A stretch of 64,000 bases of DNA, taken from contig DESZ01000025.1 in the NCBI GenBank assembly GCA_002361485.1, forward strand, positions 1 to 64,000. Reading direction: 5' to 3'. Below the pieces are notes generated by a model, which saw only the letters and a list, made by a program, of their open reading frames with translations, had not been told where the DNA came from and searched no databases. This stretch comes from Cyanobacteria bacterium UBA3301. GTDB lineage: Bacteria; Cyanobacteriota; Vampirovibrionia; Gastranaerophilales; Gastranaerophilaceae. Shown here one piece after another: positions 7,287 through 16,900 of this stretch. A program made the position numbers and the translations under genes. The number at the start of each line of letters is the position of its first letter. Positions within the stretch are counted from its first letter, which is position 1.

Positions 7287-10200
7287 TTTATTATAAATGA
7301 AAATAACGCAAAATTAGAATTATTAAAAAATAAAATATCAAACAATAAATCCTTTGCGATAACAGGATTAACATCATTTTTACGTCTTTTTACAGTATCA
7401 AAAACTGCATCAGAAAAAAAAATTTTATTTATAACATCAACCGAACAATCTGCTCTAAAGTATCAAAGTGATTTGAATACAATGTTTAATTTATTATCAG
7501 AAATTTTCCCTTATCAGGATGTTTCAATGTACGAGGCAGTTTCACCAAACCTTTATAACTATGCAAAACAAGTTGAAATATTACAAAAAAAGCCTGAAAT
7601 TATAATTTGCCCCGTAAAATCATTGTTTGAAAAATTTCCAAATCAAAATTTTTATAAAGAAAATAAAATCGAAATAAAAGTTGGTGATACATTAGATTTA
7701 GGTGAATTTTCACGTAAACTTGTTTCTCTTGGATATAAAAAAGAAACAATGGTTAGCGATATTGGAGAATTTAGTATTCGCGGTGATATTGCTGATGTTT
7801 TTTCTTTAAATAAAACTCCTGTAAGGATTGAACTTTGGGGAGATGAAGTTGTAGATATTCGTTATTTTAATAACGAAACCCAAAAATCTGTTGAAAAAGC
7901 AAAAGAAACAACAATATTTCCTGTCTATAAATTTATATTAGATTATATAAAAATAGAAAGATATGACGATAAGCAAACTGACAAAAGCCGGCCCTCTAAT
8001 CCTCAAATCCTCCAATCCTCTTATGACGAAGGTATAGAAGTCTATCAAAGTAAATTCAATAAAAATTTGGTAAGTATATTTGATTATTTTGAAGATTACA
8101 CGATTATTTTTGATGAAACATCAGAAATATATTCAAAATACGAAATGCTTGATGAAGAATACAACAAACGTTATGAAGAAAATTTGAATAAAGGAATTAT
8201 TGAAAAAATAGACTCCAAAAACCACTTTACCTATGAAGAATTTTTGCGAGCAACAACATATTTCCAAAAAATAGGGCTAAATAACTTTGTAGACGGCAGC
8301 ATGGTTGATTTAATAGAATTCAATTCAGAACCGTTGCGCAATTTTGATGCTGATTTTGAAGAGATTGTAAGATTTATAAAAGAACACCAGTTATATAAAA
8401 AAATCATTGCAACAGATTACCCTGACAGAGTAAAAGAAGTTTTATCTGAAAATGAAATCTTTGATATAGATTATCAACCTGCAATAATATCAGGCGGATG
8501 TATTTTGCATGATTTTAATACTGTAATTATTACTGACAGAGAACTGTTTAATAAACGTCCGAAAGAAATTTCATCATCAAAAAAATCCTATTACAAAGAA
8601 AAACCTGAATATATTGAAAATATAAATGATATAAAAGAAGGTGAATTTGTTGTTCATACAATTCATGGTTTAGGAATTTATAAAGGATTATCAAAACAAG
8701 AAATAGACGGACAGTTAAAAGATTATTTAACGATTGAATATGCAAACAAAGATAAACTTCACATACCTGCAGAACAAATAAATCTATTATGCCGTTATCG
8801 CGGAGCCGGGAATACAAAACCAAAACTTTCAAAAATGGGCGGTCGTGATTGGGAAAGCACAAAAACAAAAGTCAAAAAAGCCGTAGAAACAGTTGCTTAT
8901 GATTTATTAAGGCTTTATGCAAAACGTAAGATGCAGCAAGGTTTTGAATTTTTACCGGATACAAATTGGCAGATAGAAATGGAAGAAGCTTTTGAATATA
9001 TAGAAACACCCGACCAATTAAAATCAATAACAGAAGTAAAACGCGATATGGAATCTTCTTTACCAATGGACAGATTGCTATGCGGTGATGTCGGGTTCGG
9101 GAAAACAGAAGTTGCGATGCGCGCTATATTTAAAGCAATAACTTCAGGTAAACAAGCAGCTGTTATTGCACCGACAACAATACTTGCACTTCAACACTAT
9201 CAAACAATGTCAGAAAGATTTAAACCGTTCGGGGTAAAAGTCGAATTATTATCAAGATTTAGAACCCAAAAAGAACAAAAAGAAACAATAAAACATCTTG
9301 CAACAGGTGAATGTGATGTTGTAATAGGTACTCACAGGCTTTTACAAGACGGAATTGTATTTAAAGATTTAGGATTTTTGGTAATAGATGAGGAACACCG
9401 TTTTGGGGTTCGACACAAAGAAAAATTAAAACAATTAAGAGAAAATATAGATATTCTTTCAATGTCTGCAACACCTATTCCAAGAACATTGTATATGTCT
9501 CTGTCGGGAATAAAAGATATTTCATTAATAAAAACACCGCCCAAAAACCGTTTACCGATAAAAACCTATGTAGGTGAATGGAATGAAACAATGGTTAAAA
9601 ATGCCATAAATCACGAAATAGATAGGGAAGGTCAAATTTTTTATCTTTATAACAGAGTAGAAACCATAATGGAGATGAAAACATTACTCCAAAGAATTGT
9701 TCCAAATGCACGAATAGCAATCGGTCATGGGCAAATGGATGAAAAAGAATTAGAAAAAGTAATAGTAGATTTTGAAAACCATGAATATGATATATTACTT
9801 GCAACAACAATTATTGAAAACGGCATAGATATCCCAAATGCCAATACAATGATAATTCATGATTCTGACAGGTTTGGATTGGCGCAATTATATCAATTAA
9901 GAGGTCGTGTCGGGCGTAGTGAAAGACAAGCTTATTGTTATTGTTTCTATAAAAAAAGTAAAGAAATAACAAAAGATGCAATAGACAGATTAAAGGCGAT
10001 AAAAGAATTTACAACATTAGGAAGCGGTTATCAAATAGCGATGAGAGATGTTGAAATTCGCGGAGTCGGTAATATTTTAGGAACAAAACAACATGGTCAC
10101 ATGGTAAATGTGGGTTTTGATGCATATTGCGAGCTTTTGGAAGAAGCAGTAAAAGAATTACAAGGTGAACATATAGAAAAAACAAATCCGACAATTGTTG

Positions 10201-10661
10201 ATATAAATGTAACTGCATATATTCCTGATGAATGGGTAGGTTCAACCGAACAAAAAATGATTGAATATAAACGTCTTGCAGATGTAAAATCTGAAGTAGA
10301 GCTTGACTATATACAAGAGGAATGGAAAGACAGATTTTCTACTCCGCCTGAATCTGTTGAAAACTTAATAAAATTAATCAGATTACGTTTAAAAGCAACA
10401 GACGTAAAAATAAGCGCAATACGCGAGGCAGGTGAAGTTATAAGGATTTATACACCTTATACAAAACCTGAATGGAATATTATCCAACGAGCATTACCGC
10501 CAAATATATCAAGAAAAGTAAAATACACAATTGCACCAAAAACTTGTACTGAAGGTAATTCAATCCTTATTGTAAATACATCTTATATAAATTTTGATGA
10601 AATATTTAACATTTTAACAGATTTGTTATATTATATTCACAAAGTAAGTCACGAATATTAA
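7284..10661 (+). CDS. mfd: Transcription-repair coupling factor Mfd
   Basis: Mfd removes RNA polymerase stalled at DNA lesions and recruits UvrA. The protein has the N-terminal UvrB-like region, a CarD/RID polymerase-interaction domain (EGEFVVHTIHGLGIYKGL to HIPAEQINLLCRY), then the SF2 translocase: Walker A CGDVGFGKTEVA, DEEHRFGV box, ATPIPRTLYM, and the TRG-type motif YQIAMRDVEIRGVGNILG, and finally the C-terminal D7 domain. The reading frame is open back to a TTG at 7242, but I prefer ATG 7284, because a TATAAT promoter sits at 7271-7276 and no SD exists for either start. That gives 1,125 residues, near the usual 1,150. Residues about 238-246 are encoded by three tandem 8-bp units. A parvulin lipoprotein gene follows after 21 nt. 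Confidence 0.95.
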   Translation: MFIINENNAKLELLKNKISNNKSFAITGLTSFLRLFTVSKTASEKKILFITSTEQSALKYQSDLNTMFNLLSEIFPYQDVSMYEAVSPNLYNYAKQVEILQKKPEIIICPVKSLFEKFPNQNFYKENKIEIKVGDTLDLGEFSRKLVSLGYKKETMVSDIGEFSIRGDIADVFSLNKTPVRIELWGDEVVDIRYFNNETQKSVEKAKETTIFPVYKFILDYIKIERYDDKQTDKSRPSNPQILQSSYDEGIEVYQSKFNKNLVSIFDYFEDYTIIFDETSEIYSKYEMLDEEYNKRYEENLNKGIIEKIDSKNHFTYEEFLRATTYFQKIGLNNFVDGSMVDLIEFNSEPLRNFDADFEEIVRFIKEHQLYKKIIATDYPDRVKEVLSENEIFDIDYQPAIISGGCILHDFNTVIITDRELFNKRPKEISSSKKSYYKEKPEYIENINDIKEGEFVVHTIHGLGIYKGLSKQEIDGQLKDYLTIEYANKDKLHIPAEQINLLCRYRGAGNTKPKLSKMGGRDWESTKTKVKKAVETVAYDLLRLYAKRKMQQGFEFLPDTNWQIEMEEAFEYIETPDQLKSITEVKRDMESSLPMDRLLCGDVGFGKTEVAMRAIFKAITSGKQAAVIAPTTILALQHYQTMSERFKPFGVKVELLSRFRTQKEQKETIKHLATGECDVVIGTHRLLQDGIVFKDLGFLVIDEEHRFGVRHKEKLKQLRENIDILSMSATPIPRTLYMSLSGIKDISLIKTPPKNRLPIKTYVGEWNETMVKNAINHEIDREGQIFYLYNRVETIMEMKTLLQRIVPNARIAIGHGQMDEKELEKVIVDFENHEYDILLATTIIENGIDIPNANTMIIHDSDRFGLAQLYQLRGRVGRSERQAYCYCFYKKSKEITKDAIDRLKAIKEFTTLGSGYQIAMRDVEIRGVGNILGTKQHGHMVNVGFDAYCELLEEAVKELQGEHIEKTNPTIVDINVTAYIPDEWVGSTEQKMIEYKRLADVKSEVELDYIQEEWKDRFSTPPESVENLIKLIRLRLKATDVKISAIREAGEVIRIYTPYTKPEWNIIQRALPPNISRKVKYTIAPKTCTEGNSILIVNTSYINFDEIFNILTDLLYYIHKVSHEY

Positions 10662-10682
10662 AAAAAGAGAGGGATATCACTT

Positions 10683-11816
10683 ATGAACACAAAAAAATTA
10701 TTAGCGACAATGTTACTTGCCGGAATTTTAGTTACCGGTTGTGGTTTAAAAAAAGATGCAATAATAAAAATAAATGATACAGTAGTAACAAAACAAGAAT
10801 TTGAAAAATTGATGGAATCCCAAATAGCTCAATCACCTTTTGCAAAAATGGGAATGGCTGAAGGAATGAAAGAAAATAAAGACGGAATGCTTTATTTGAT
10901 GACAGAACAAGGTGTAATAAATCAAATAATTGTAAAAGAACTTTTAGAACAAGAAGTAAAAGCAAAAGGAATAAAGGTTTCTAATAAAGAAACAGATGAA
11001 GCAATTGCCAGAATAATGGATCAAATGGGCGGAAAAGATAAATTATCCGAAATATTAAAAGAAAACGGAGTTTCAGTATCAAAATTCAGAGAAGATATTA
11101 AAACACAGGTAAAAATGCAAAAATTAGCTCGTTTATCAGGAAAGACAAAAGTATCTGATGCGGAAGTAAAAGATTTTTACAACAAAAATATACAAATGTT
11201 TAAACATGGCGAGCAAGTAAAAGCAAGCCACATATTATTAATGGCAAATCCTTATCAAATAGAACAAGAATTAGTAGAAAATACAAAAAAAGAACTAAAA
11301 CCAGAAGAAAAAGAAGCTCTTGTAAAAGAACAAATGGATAAACAAAAAGCATTGGCACAAAAATTATCAAAAGAATTACAAGCAGACAATTCAAAATTTG
11401 CACAATATGCACAAAAATATTCTGATGATAAAGGTTCGGCAGCAAACGGCGGAGATTTAGGTTTCTTTGATAAAGAACAAATGGTACCTGAATTTTCAAA
11501 AGTTGCGTTCAGTGCAAAACCAAACACAGTATCAGAACCTGTTCAATCTCAGTTTGGTTATCATATCATAATGGTAACAGACAGACGTGCTGCAGGAACA
11601 GAACCTTTGGAAAAAATTCAGTCAAATTTAAAAGAAAGATTAGCTGCAGATAAAGAATTAAAAACATTGGATGAAATAGTAAATGCAGCAAAGAAAAAAG
11701 CAAAAATAGTTTTTGTTGATGAACAATATAATCCTGATGTAATTGCAAAAAAATTAAAAGAACAAATTGGTGCAATGCAAAAACAATCAACAGAAATGAG
11801 TAAACAAAAGAAATAG
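10683..11816 (+). CDS. Parvulin-type peptidyl-prolyl isomerase lipoprotein (PrsA/SurA-like)
   Basis: This 377-residue lipoprotein has a signal peptide ending in the lipobox LVTGC (Cys20), so it should be membrane-anchored on the outer side of the inner membrane. A SurA-N-like helical chaperone region (about 25-165) is followed by the parvulin rotamase domain: VKASHILLMANPY, SDDKGSAANGGDLGFF, MVPEFSKVAFSAKPN and FGYHIIMVTDRR. A long helical insertion of about 45 residues (QELVENTKKELKPEEKEALV and onward) separates the first rotamase strand from the rest. It probably helps fold exported proteins, possibly including the secreted proteins of the next locus. A GAGAGG SD precedes the start, and it is likely co-transcribed with mfd. 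Confidence 0.9.
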   Translation: MNTKKLLATMLLAGILVTGCGLKKDAIIKINDTVVTKQEFEKLMESQIAQSPFAKMGMAEGMKENKDGMLYLMTEQGVINQIIVKELLEQEVKAKGIKVSNKETDEAIARIMDQMGGKDKLSEILKENGVSVSKFREDIKTQVKMQKLARLSGKTKVSDAEVKDFYNKNIQMFKHGEQVKASHILLMANPYQIEQELVENTKKELKPEEKEALVKEQMDKQKALAQKLSKELQADNSKFAQYAQKYSDDKGSAANGGDLGFFDKEQMVPEFSKVAFSAKPNTVSEPVQSQFGYHIIMVTDRRAAGTEPLEKIQSNLKERLAADKELKTLDEIVNAAKKKAKIVFVDEQYNPDVIAKKLKEQIGAMQKQSTEMSKQKK

Positions 11817-11841
11817 AAATAAAAAAACAAAAAAGTAAAAT

Positions 11842-11874
11842 AATGCGGGTTGTATTTTTTATACAGCCCGCATT
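11842..11874. terminator. Bidirectional terminator between the isomerase gene and tpsB
   Basis: ATGCGGGTTGTAT and ATACAGCCCGCAT form a 13-bp stem (one G-T pair) around a T-rich loop between two convergent genes. The T-run is better on the minus-strand side. Confidence 0.8.
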
Positions 11875-11888
11875 TAATAAAACCAGAA

Positions 11889-13820
11889 TTATCTGTTATA
11901 ACTTAATCTTCTTTTTTGTTCATCTGTCAAAGATTTTATAACCGTCCGTTTTGATGATGTTACGGTATCTTTTTTTGTTTCATAAACCAATTTTATATCA
12001 TCATCAATTTTAACTTTTTCAGCATTTTTTGGTTTTCTTAATTTTACCATAGCATCAAAATCAGGTTGCAAGCTGAGTTCTATATGAAATCTTCCGCATT
12101 TATTCACTTCTTCATGATTATTTCTCATTACAGGGAATCCCCAAGCAATTCTCAAAGATGCACTCCCCGGAAGATTTATTCTAAATCCGAAACCCAAACT
12201 CATTAAGAAATCATTTTGATTATAACCTTCTTTACCGATTCCTGTTCCTTTATATGGAAAAATTCCCGCGTGGTCTGCAAAAATGAAGCCTTTCAAATAA
12301 TTTCCGCTAAACGGAATAAGTTTTTCTTTATCTTTTTTACTTCTTATATATCTCGGACCAATCGGGAATAACAATTCGGAACTTAAAATATAACCGCTTC
12401 TTCCGATAAGTAGACCTTCCGAATAACCTCTGACGGTTGCAACACCGCCGGCAATCATTTGGTCTATATAAGGTACAACTCTTTTGTTAGGAATAACTTG
12501 ATAATTGCCCCTTAAAGTTCCTACAATTCCGTGTCCGAAATCATGCAATCTCAAAATTCCGCCATCCAGTTTTAAATAATTGGAAGCTTTATCAAAAATA
12601 GGGAATGAATAACTAACATTTTGATTTATGTACCAAATACCCCTTTTGGTATCATACCTGAAATTTAAACCCGTTTGAGCTGTAGTAACTTCATTTTTGT
12701 ATAAATCGTGTCCGTCAAAACTTGTAATTGCTCTTTTATACGCAACAGATGTTGTGCTTAATAATTCTGTCCAAGGACGACGATATAACGGTTGAGAATA
12801 ATACAAAGAATAATTCTGCGAACGGCTTTTAATATTAAATATTCTGTATGGGCCATGCCCTATTTTAGAATTACTTGAAGAAAAACTAAAACCTATTCTT
12901 CCGTCTTTTTTATTAACAGGAATATTATAATCAGCAAAAGGAGTTACGGAATATTTATTTGCATAAGCGCCTAAAGTTAGCCTGTCGCGAAGTCCGAATA
13001 AACTGTCATGCTGCAGCATAAGGCCTGTACGATATTTCCCGATAGTGGTTCTTCCTGCATTATCCATTAGTGCTGTTAAATGAAAAGGTAATCTTTCCCT
13101 TGTTTGAATATTTATATCGGTAGTTCCAAGAACTCTTTTACCCGGCTCTAAATTTGCATTCAATTCGACATTGTCATTATAACGATTAAAAACCATCAAA
13201 TCTTCTTCTAATTTTTTAAGATTGAATAAATCACCTTCTTTAAGGTTTAATCTTTTATCAATATAAGAAGTGCGTGTCCATCTGTTATCATATATATTGA
13301 CATCACCAACTTTACCTTCAAGAAGTTCAATTTTTACCGTTTCATTTTCAATGGTTTGTTCGGGTAAATATGCTCTTGCTGTAACAAAACCTTTTTCAAG
13401 ATAAAGTTTATTTATTTTTGCGACAATTTCTTGCAAGTTTGCAAAAGAAAGATTTGTTTGAGTGTAATCATCAATAATATCTCTTATTTCATTTTCCGTA
13501 AGAATTTGTGAAGGTGATACTTCGATATTTTCGACATAAACACCTTTTGTTGCAAAATCTTCCAATCGTGCTTTTATAACTTTCCCTTTTTGTTTCCTTT
13601 CTTTTTCCGGTTTTATTTTACCGTCATTTTTGCGTTTTTCGTAATTCTGAAAGTCTTTTTCAACCTGTTTTTCAATAGTTTGTCTTTCCAAATTTTGCAA
13701 ATCGTGAGCATTAATAGAACCTGTTTGCGGAATAATATTTTGCGGTATATCAGGAGCAGCAAAATTCGGAATTTGTATTACCAAACAGCATATAATACTT
13801 AATAAAAATCTTTTTTTCAT
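11889..13820 (-). CDS. Two-partner secretion outer-membrane transporter (TpsB, ShlB/FhaC family)
   Basis: The 643-residue protein is the probable exporter of the giant exoprotein encoded divergently. It has a signal peptide (MKKRFLLSIICCLVIQIPNF), a charged linker (residues about 45-90), a POTRA_2 domain (VYVENIEVSPSQILTENEI to EQTIENETVKIELLEGKVG), and an Omp85-type 16-strand barrel with the conserved VATVRGY motif near residue 460. The last amphipathic strand, FHIELSLQPDF, ends near residue 588 with the Phe typical of barrel ends, but about 55 more residues follow, rich in Lys, Asp and Thr. That C-terminal tail is unusual. The start has GAGGG a few nt upstream. The 139-bp gap to tpsA holds both promoters. 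Confidence 0.92.
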   Translation of the reverse strand: MKKRFLLSIICCLVIQIPNFAAPDIPQNIIPQTGSINAHDLQNLERQTIEKQVEKDFQNYEKRKNDGKIKPEKERKQKGKVIKARLEDFATKGVYVENIEVSPSQILTENEIRDIIDDYTQTNLSFANLQEIVAKINKLYLEKGFVTARAYLPEQTIENETVKIELLEGKVGDVNIYDNRWTRTSYIDKRLNLKEGDLFNLKKLEEDLMVFNRYNDNVELNANLEPGKRVLGTTDINIQTRERLPFHLTALMDNAGRTTIGKYRTGLMLQHDSLFGLRDRLTLGAYANKYSVTPFADYNIPVNKKDGRIGFSFSSSNSKIGHGPYRIFNIKSRSQNYSLYYSQPLYRRPWTELLSTTSVAYKRAITSFDGHDLYKNEVTTAQTGLNFRYDTKRGIWYINQNVSYSFPIFDKASNYLKLDGGILRLHDFGHGIVGTLRGNYQVIPNKRVVPYIDQMIAGGVATVRGYSEGLLIGRSGYILSSELLFPIGPRYIRSKKDKEKLIPFSGNYLKGFIFADHAGIFPYKGTGIGKEGYNQNDFLMSLGFGFRINLPGSASLRIAWGFPVMRNNHEEVNKCGRFHIELSLQPDFDAMVKLRKPKNAEKVKIDDDIKLVYETKKDTVTSSKRTVIKSLTDEQKRRLSYNR

Positions 13821-13945
13821 ATTCCCTCAATTTAGAAATTATAATACCATAAAAATTATAAAAAAATACACAAATTTTTATGACGTAAATTTTTGTATAG
13901 TTGTATCAAAAAATATATGCAATATCAGTGCATTCAGTATAAAAT

Positions 13946-13962
13946 TATAATGGTTTAGTGTG
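13946..13962 (+). promoter_or_regulatory. -10 element immediately before the giant exoprotein start
   Basis: TATAAT (13946-13951) lies 8 nt before GTG 13960. No SD precedes GTG 13960 or the alternative ATG 13981. No good -35 is visible at the expected spacing, so an activator or alternative recognition is possible. The tpsB promoter (ATTATAAT on the other strand near 13840) diverges from it. Confidence 0.45.
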
Positions 13963-16900
13963 AAAAAAAATGAAAGATTTATGAGAAAAACAAATTTTGG
14001 AAAAAAGAAAATTATAGCATCTATTTTGTGTGCAAATATGATGTTGATGAGTATGCCTTTAAATACTTTGGCTTCGGAAATAACGGGTATTACACCGAAC
14101 GGTAATACATATAATATTGAAGCAGCAAAAGTTTCAGGCAGTACCGGTTTTAGACATTATGATAAATTTGACTTATCAAAAGGTGATATAGCAAATCTTG
14201 TATATAAAAATAATTATTCCAAATTTGTTAACCTTGTAAATGATCAAATAAAAATTAACGGTCTTGTTCAAACCCTAAAAGACAATTCATTTTATAACGG
14301 ACATGCAATATTTGTTTCGCCAAACGGCATGATTGTCGGTGCATCAGGACTTTTGAATGTCGGTTCATTATCGGTGTTGACTCCGAATCAAAACAGTTAC
14401 AATGCCTTTAAGTCAGCATACGAAGTCGGGGGTCTGGAAGAATACCAATATAATAACAGTGAGTACAATAATTTAATTAAGTCTTCCGACGGTAAAATAA
14501 TAATAAATGGTAAAATTCTGGCAAGAGAAGAAGTAAATTTATACGGAAGTGATATACAAATTGGTGACGGTGCAAATAGAGCAGGTATTATTGCAGGTTA
14601 CAGCGGCGAAAATACTTTTTCTGATTTGAGTGCAGCAGAAGCAACCTTTAACAGTTTGGTTTCTAATAATATTACAAATACAAATGGTTTTGCACTTTCG
14701 AACGGCAAAATTCAGATTGTTGCAAATAAAGAATTGGTACTTGGGGATGCTGCGGGAAATATAACAGCAAAGGTTGATATTAAAAAAGCTGATATCGGAG
14801 CAAATGAAGTAGATATTTCTTCAACCGCAAAGGTCGACAGACAAGAAAGAATTGATTTAGCGGAAGCTAAAGTAAATATAGAAGATTCAAATATTACGGG
14901 TGATACGGTTAAAATAACCGCAAATGCAAGTCAAAACAAAAAACTGAACACAGAGAACATTATAGATGACGGTCGATGGATTGCCGGCGCTTTGATGGAT
15001 ATATTTGGCGGTGACACACCTTCTGTTTTTTCTTTATGGGGAGTTGCCGGAAAAGCGGATGCGGATGTAACAATCAAAAATTCAACGATTAATGCATTAA
15101 AGGCTACTGCATTAAATGCAGAAAATCCTGATTTGTCAGTTTATATTCACGCCGAAAGTTCTTCCGAAACCGAAGAGAATGCGAATTTTTTAACTCCGTC
15201 TTTAATTAAATTTGTAACGAGCGATGAAGCAACGCTTGATAAGTATTTTAGTACGGATTTTTACGAAGGTTTTGAAGGTGCAAGAAGTTCAGCGACCGTA
15301 AATATTGAGAATTCCACAATTAATGCAATTTCTGAAGATGCCAAAAATGTTGAAATTTCAACAGATGCATATTCAAGTCTTGATGCAAATAACGGACTGT
15401 TAGCAATGTTTCTTCCTGTCGGAATGTATGGTTTAGGTACGGAAACTATATCAAAAGCAATTGTTACCGGTTCAACATTAAATGTAACAAAAGGTGATAT
15501 TGATGTTACGGCAGTTTCAACAAATGAAAATTCAATTGTTATTGATAATGACAGTTTATTTTCGATAAAATTAGAAGACGGTTTTTTGGCAATGATTTTA
15601 AACAACAATGTTAAAACTGAAACCGAAGCTTCCATAATAAATTCAACGGCAAACACAAAAAATTTAACCGTATTTGCGACAAATTTGGCTAACAGTTCGG
15701 CAGAAGTCACAATGGAAGCTGTTGCCGGCGAAAAAGATTCTAATAATCAAGAATCTCATGGTAACTCTGCAGTTTCTGCTGTTGCAATATTGAATCATTC
15801 TTCAAATAATGTTACGGCTCTTATAAAAGATAGTGAAATCAATACAGAAGATACCGTTGTTCTTGCTCAAAGTTTAAATGTTACGGAAAATGCTGCAGAT
15901 GGCAGTATTGACGATAAAATGGTCAAAAAGCCCGAAGTATTTGATAAAAACATGCAGGATTTTCTGAAAGATTCACAGAAGAAATATTTTAACCACAACA
16001 TTTTTGAAAAATTAAGAGGGCAAAATATTATTACTGCGGGTGAAGATGAGAATCCTTTTGCAGAAGCAGGCGGAGCTGTTGTTTTAAATTATACAAATAA
16101 TAATACGACCGCAAAGATAGAAAATTCAAAAGTGGCGGCAGGTGATGTTACGGTTCAGGCAAATACCATAGATTTACTTTCAAATGCTGCTACCACTGAT
16201 ACTCAAGGCGAAGGACAATACGGGCTGTCCGCATCCGTAATTTATAATCAACAAAATAATACAACAAATGCTATTATAGATTCTTCTGAAATTGAAGCTG
16301 ATAATGTAACAGTTGATGCCACAACAGAATTGCCGATGAATGTCGGGAAACTTACTTTTGGTTTAAAATTACCTTTTGCAATACAAGGGATAAACAGTTT
16401 CTATGTCGGTGGGGAATTTGCTTCGGAAGCAAACGGAAAATGGAGTGCAGATGTAATTACTCCAAAAACTGATAACTCGGCACCGGCATTTGAGATGACG
16501 GGTGTTGCGGAACAAAATATCAGAACTACATACAATAACTTGAAACCAAAATTCAGACTTTCGGGTTTCTTTAACAATATGGCACAGTCAAATTCTATTG
16601 GCTCGAATGCCGCGGCATCAGGTTCCGTTGTTTATAATGAAGTAAATAATAATACAAATGCTATTATTCAAAACGGATCAAGTATAACGATAAATCCGGC
16701 AGAAGGTAATGCAGACGAAGGAAAACTTACGGTTAATGCAGTTAATTCTGTTATCGGGTATAACGGATTAGGAATGTTTGATTATCTTATACAAAAAATC
16801 AATTACAAAATTCCGGGACAATACGATTGGGAATACGAACCGACTGTCTATGGCGGAAAATTCGGTTTAGGAGCGAATGTTTTATGGAACAATTATACAA

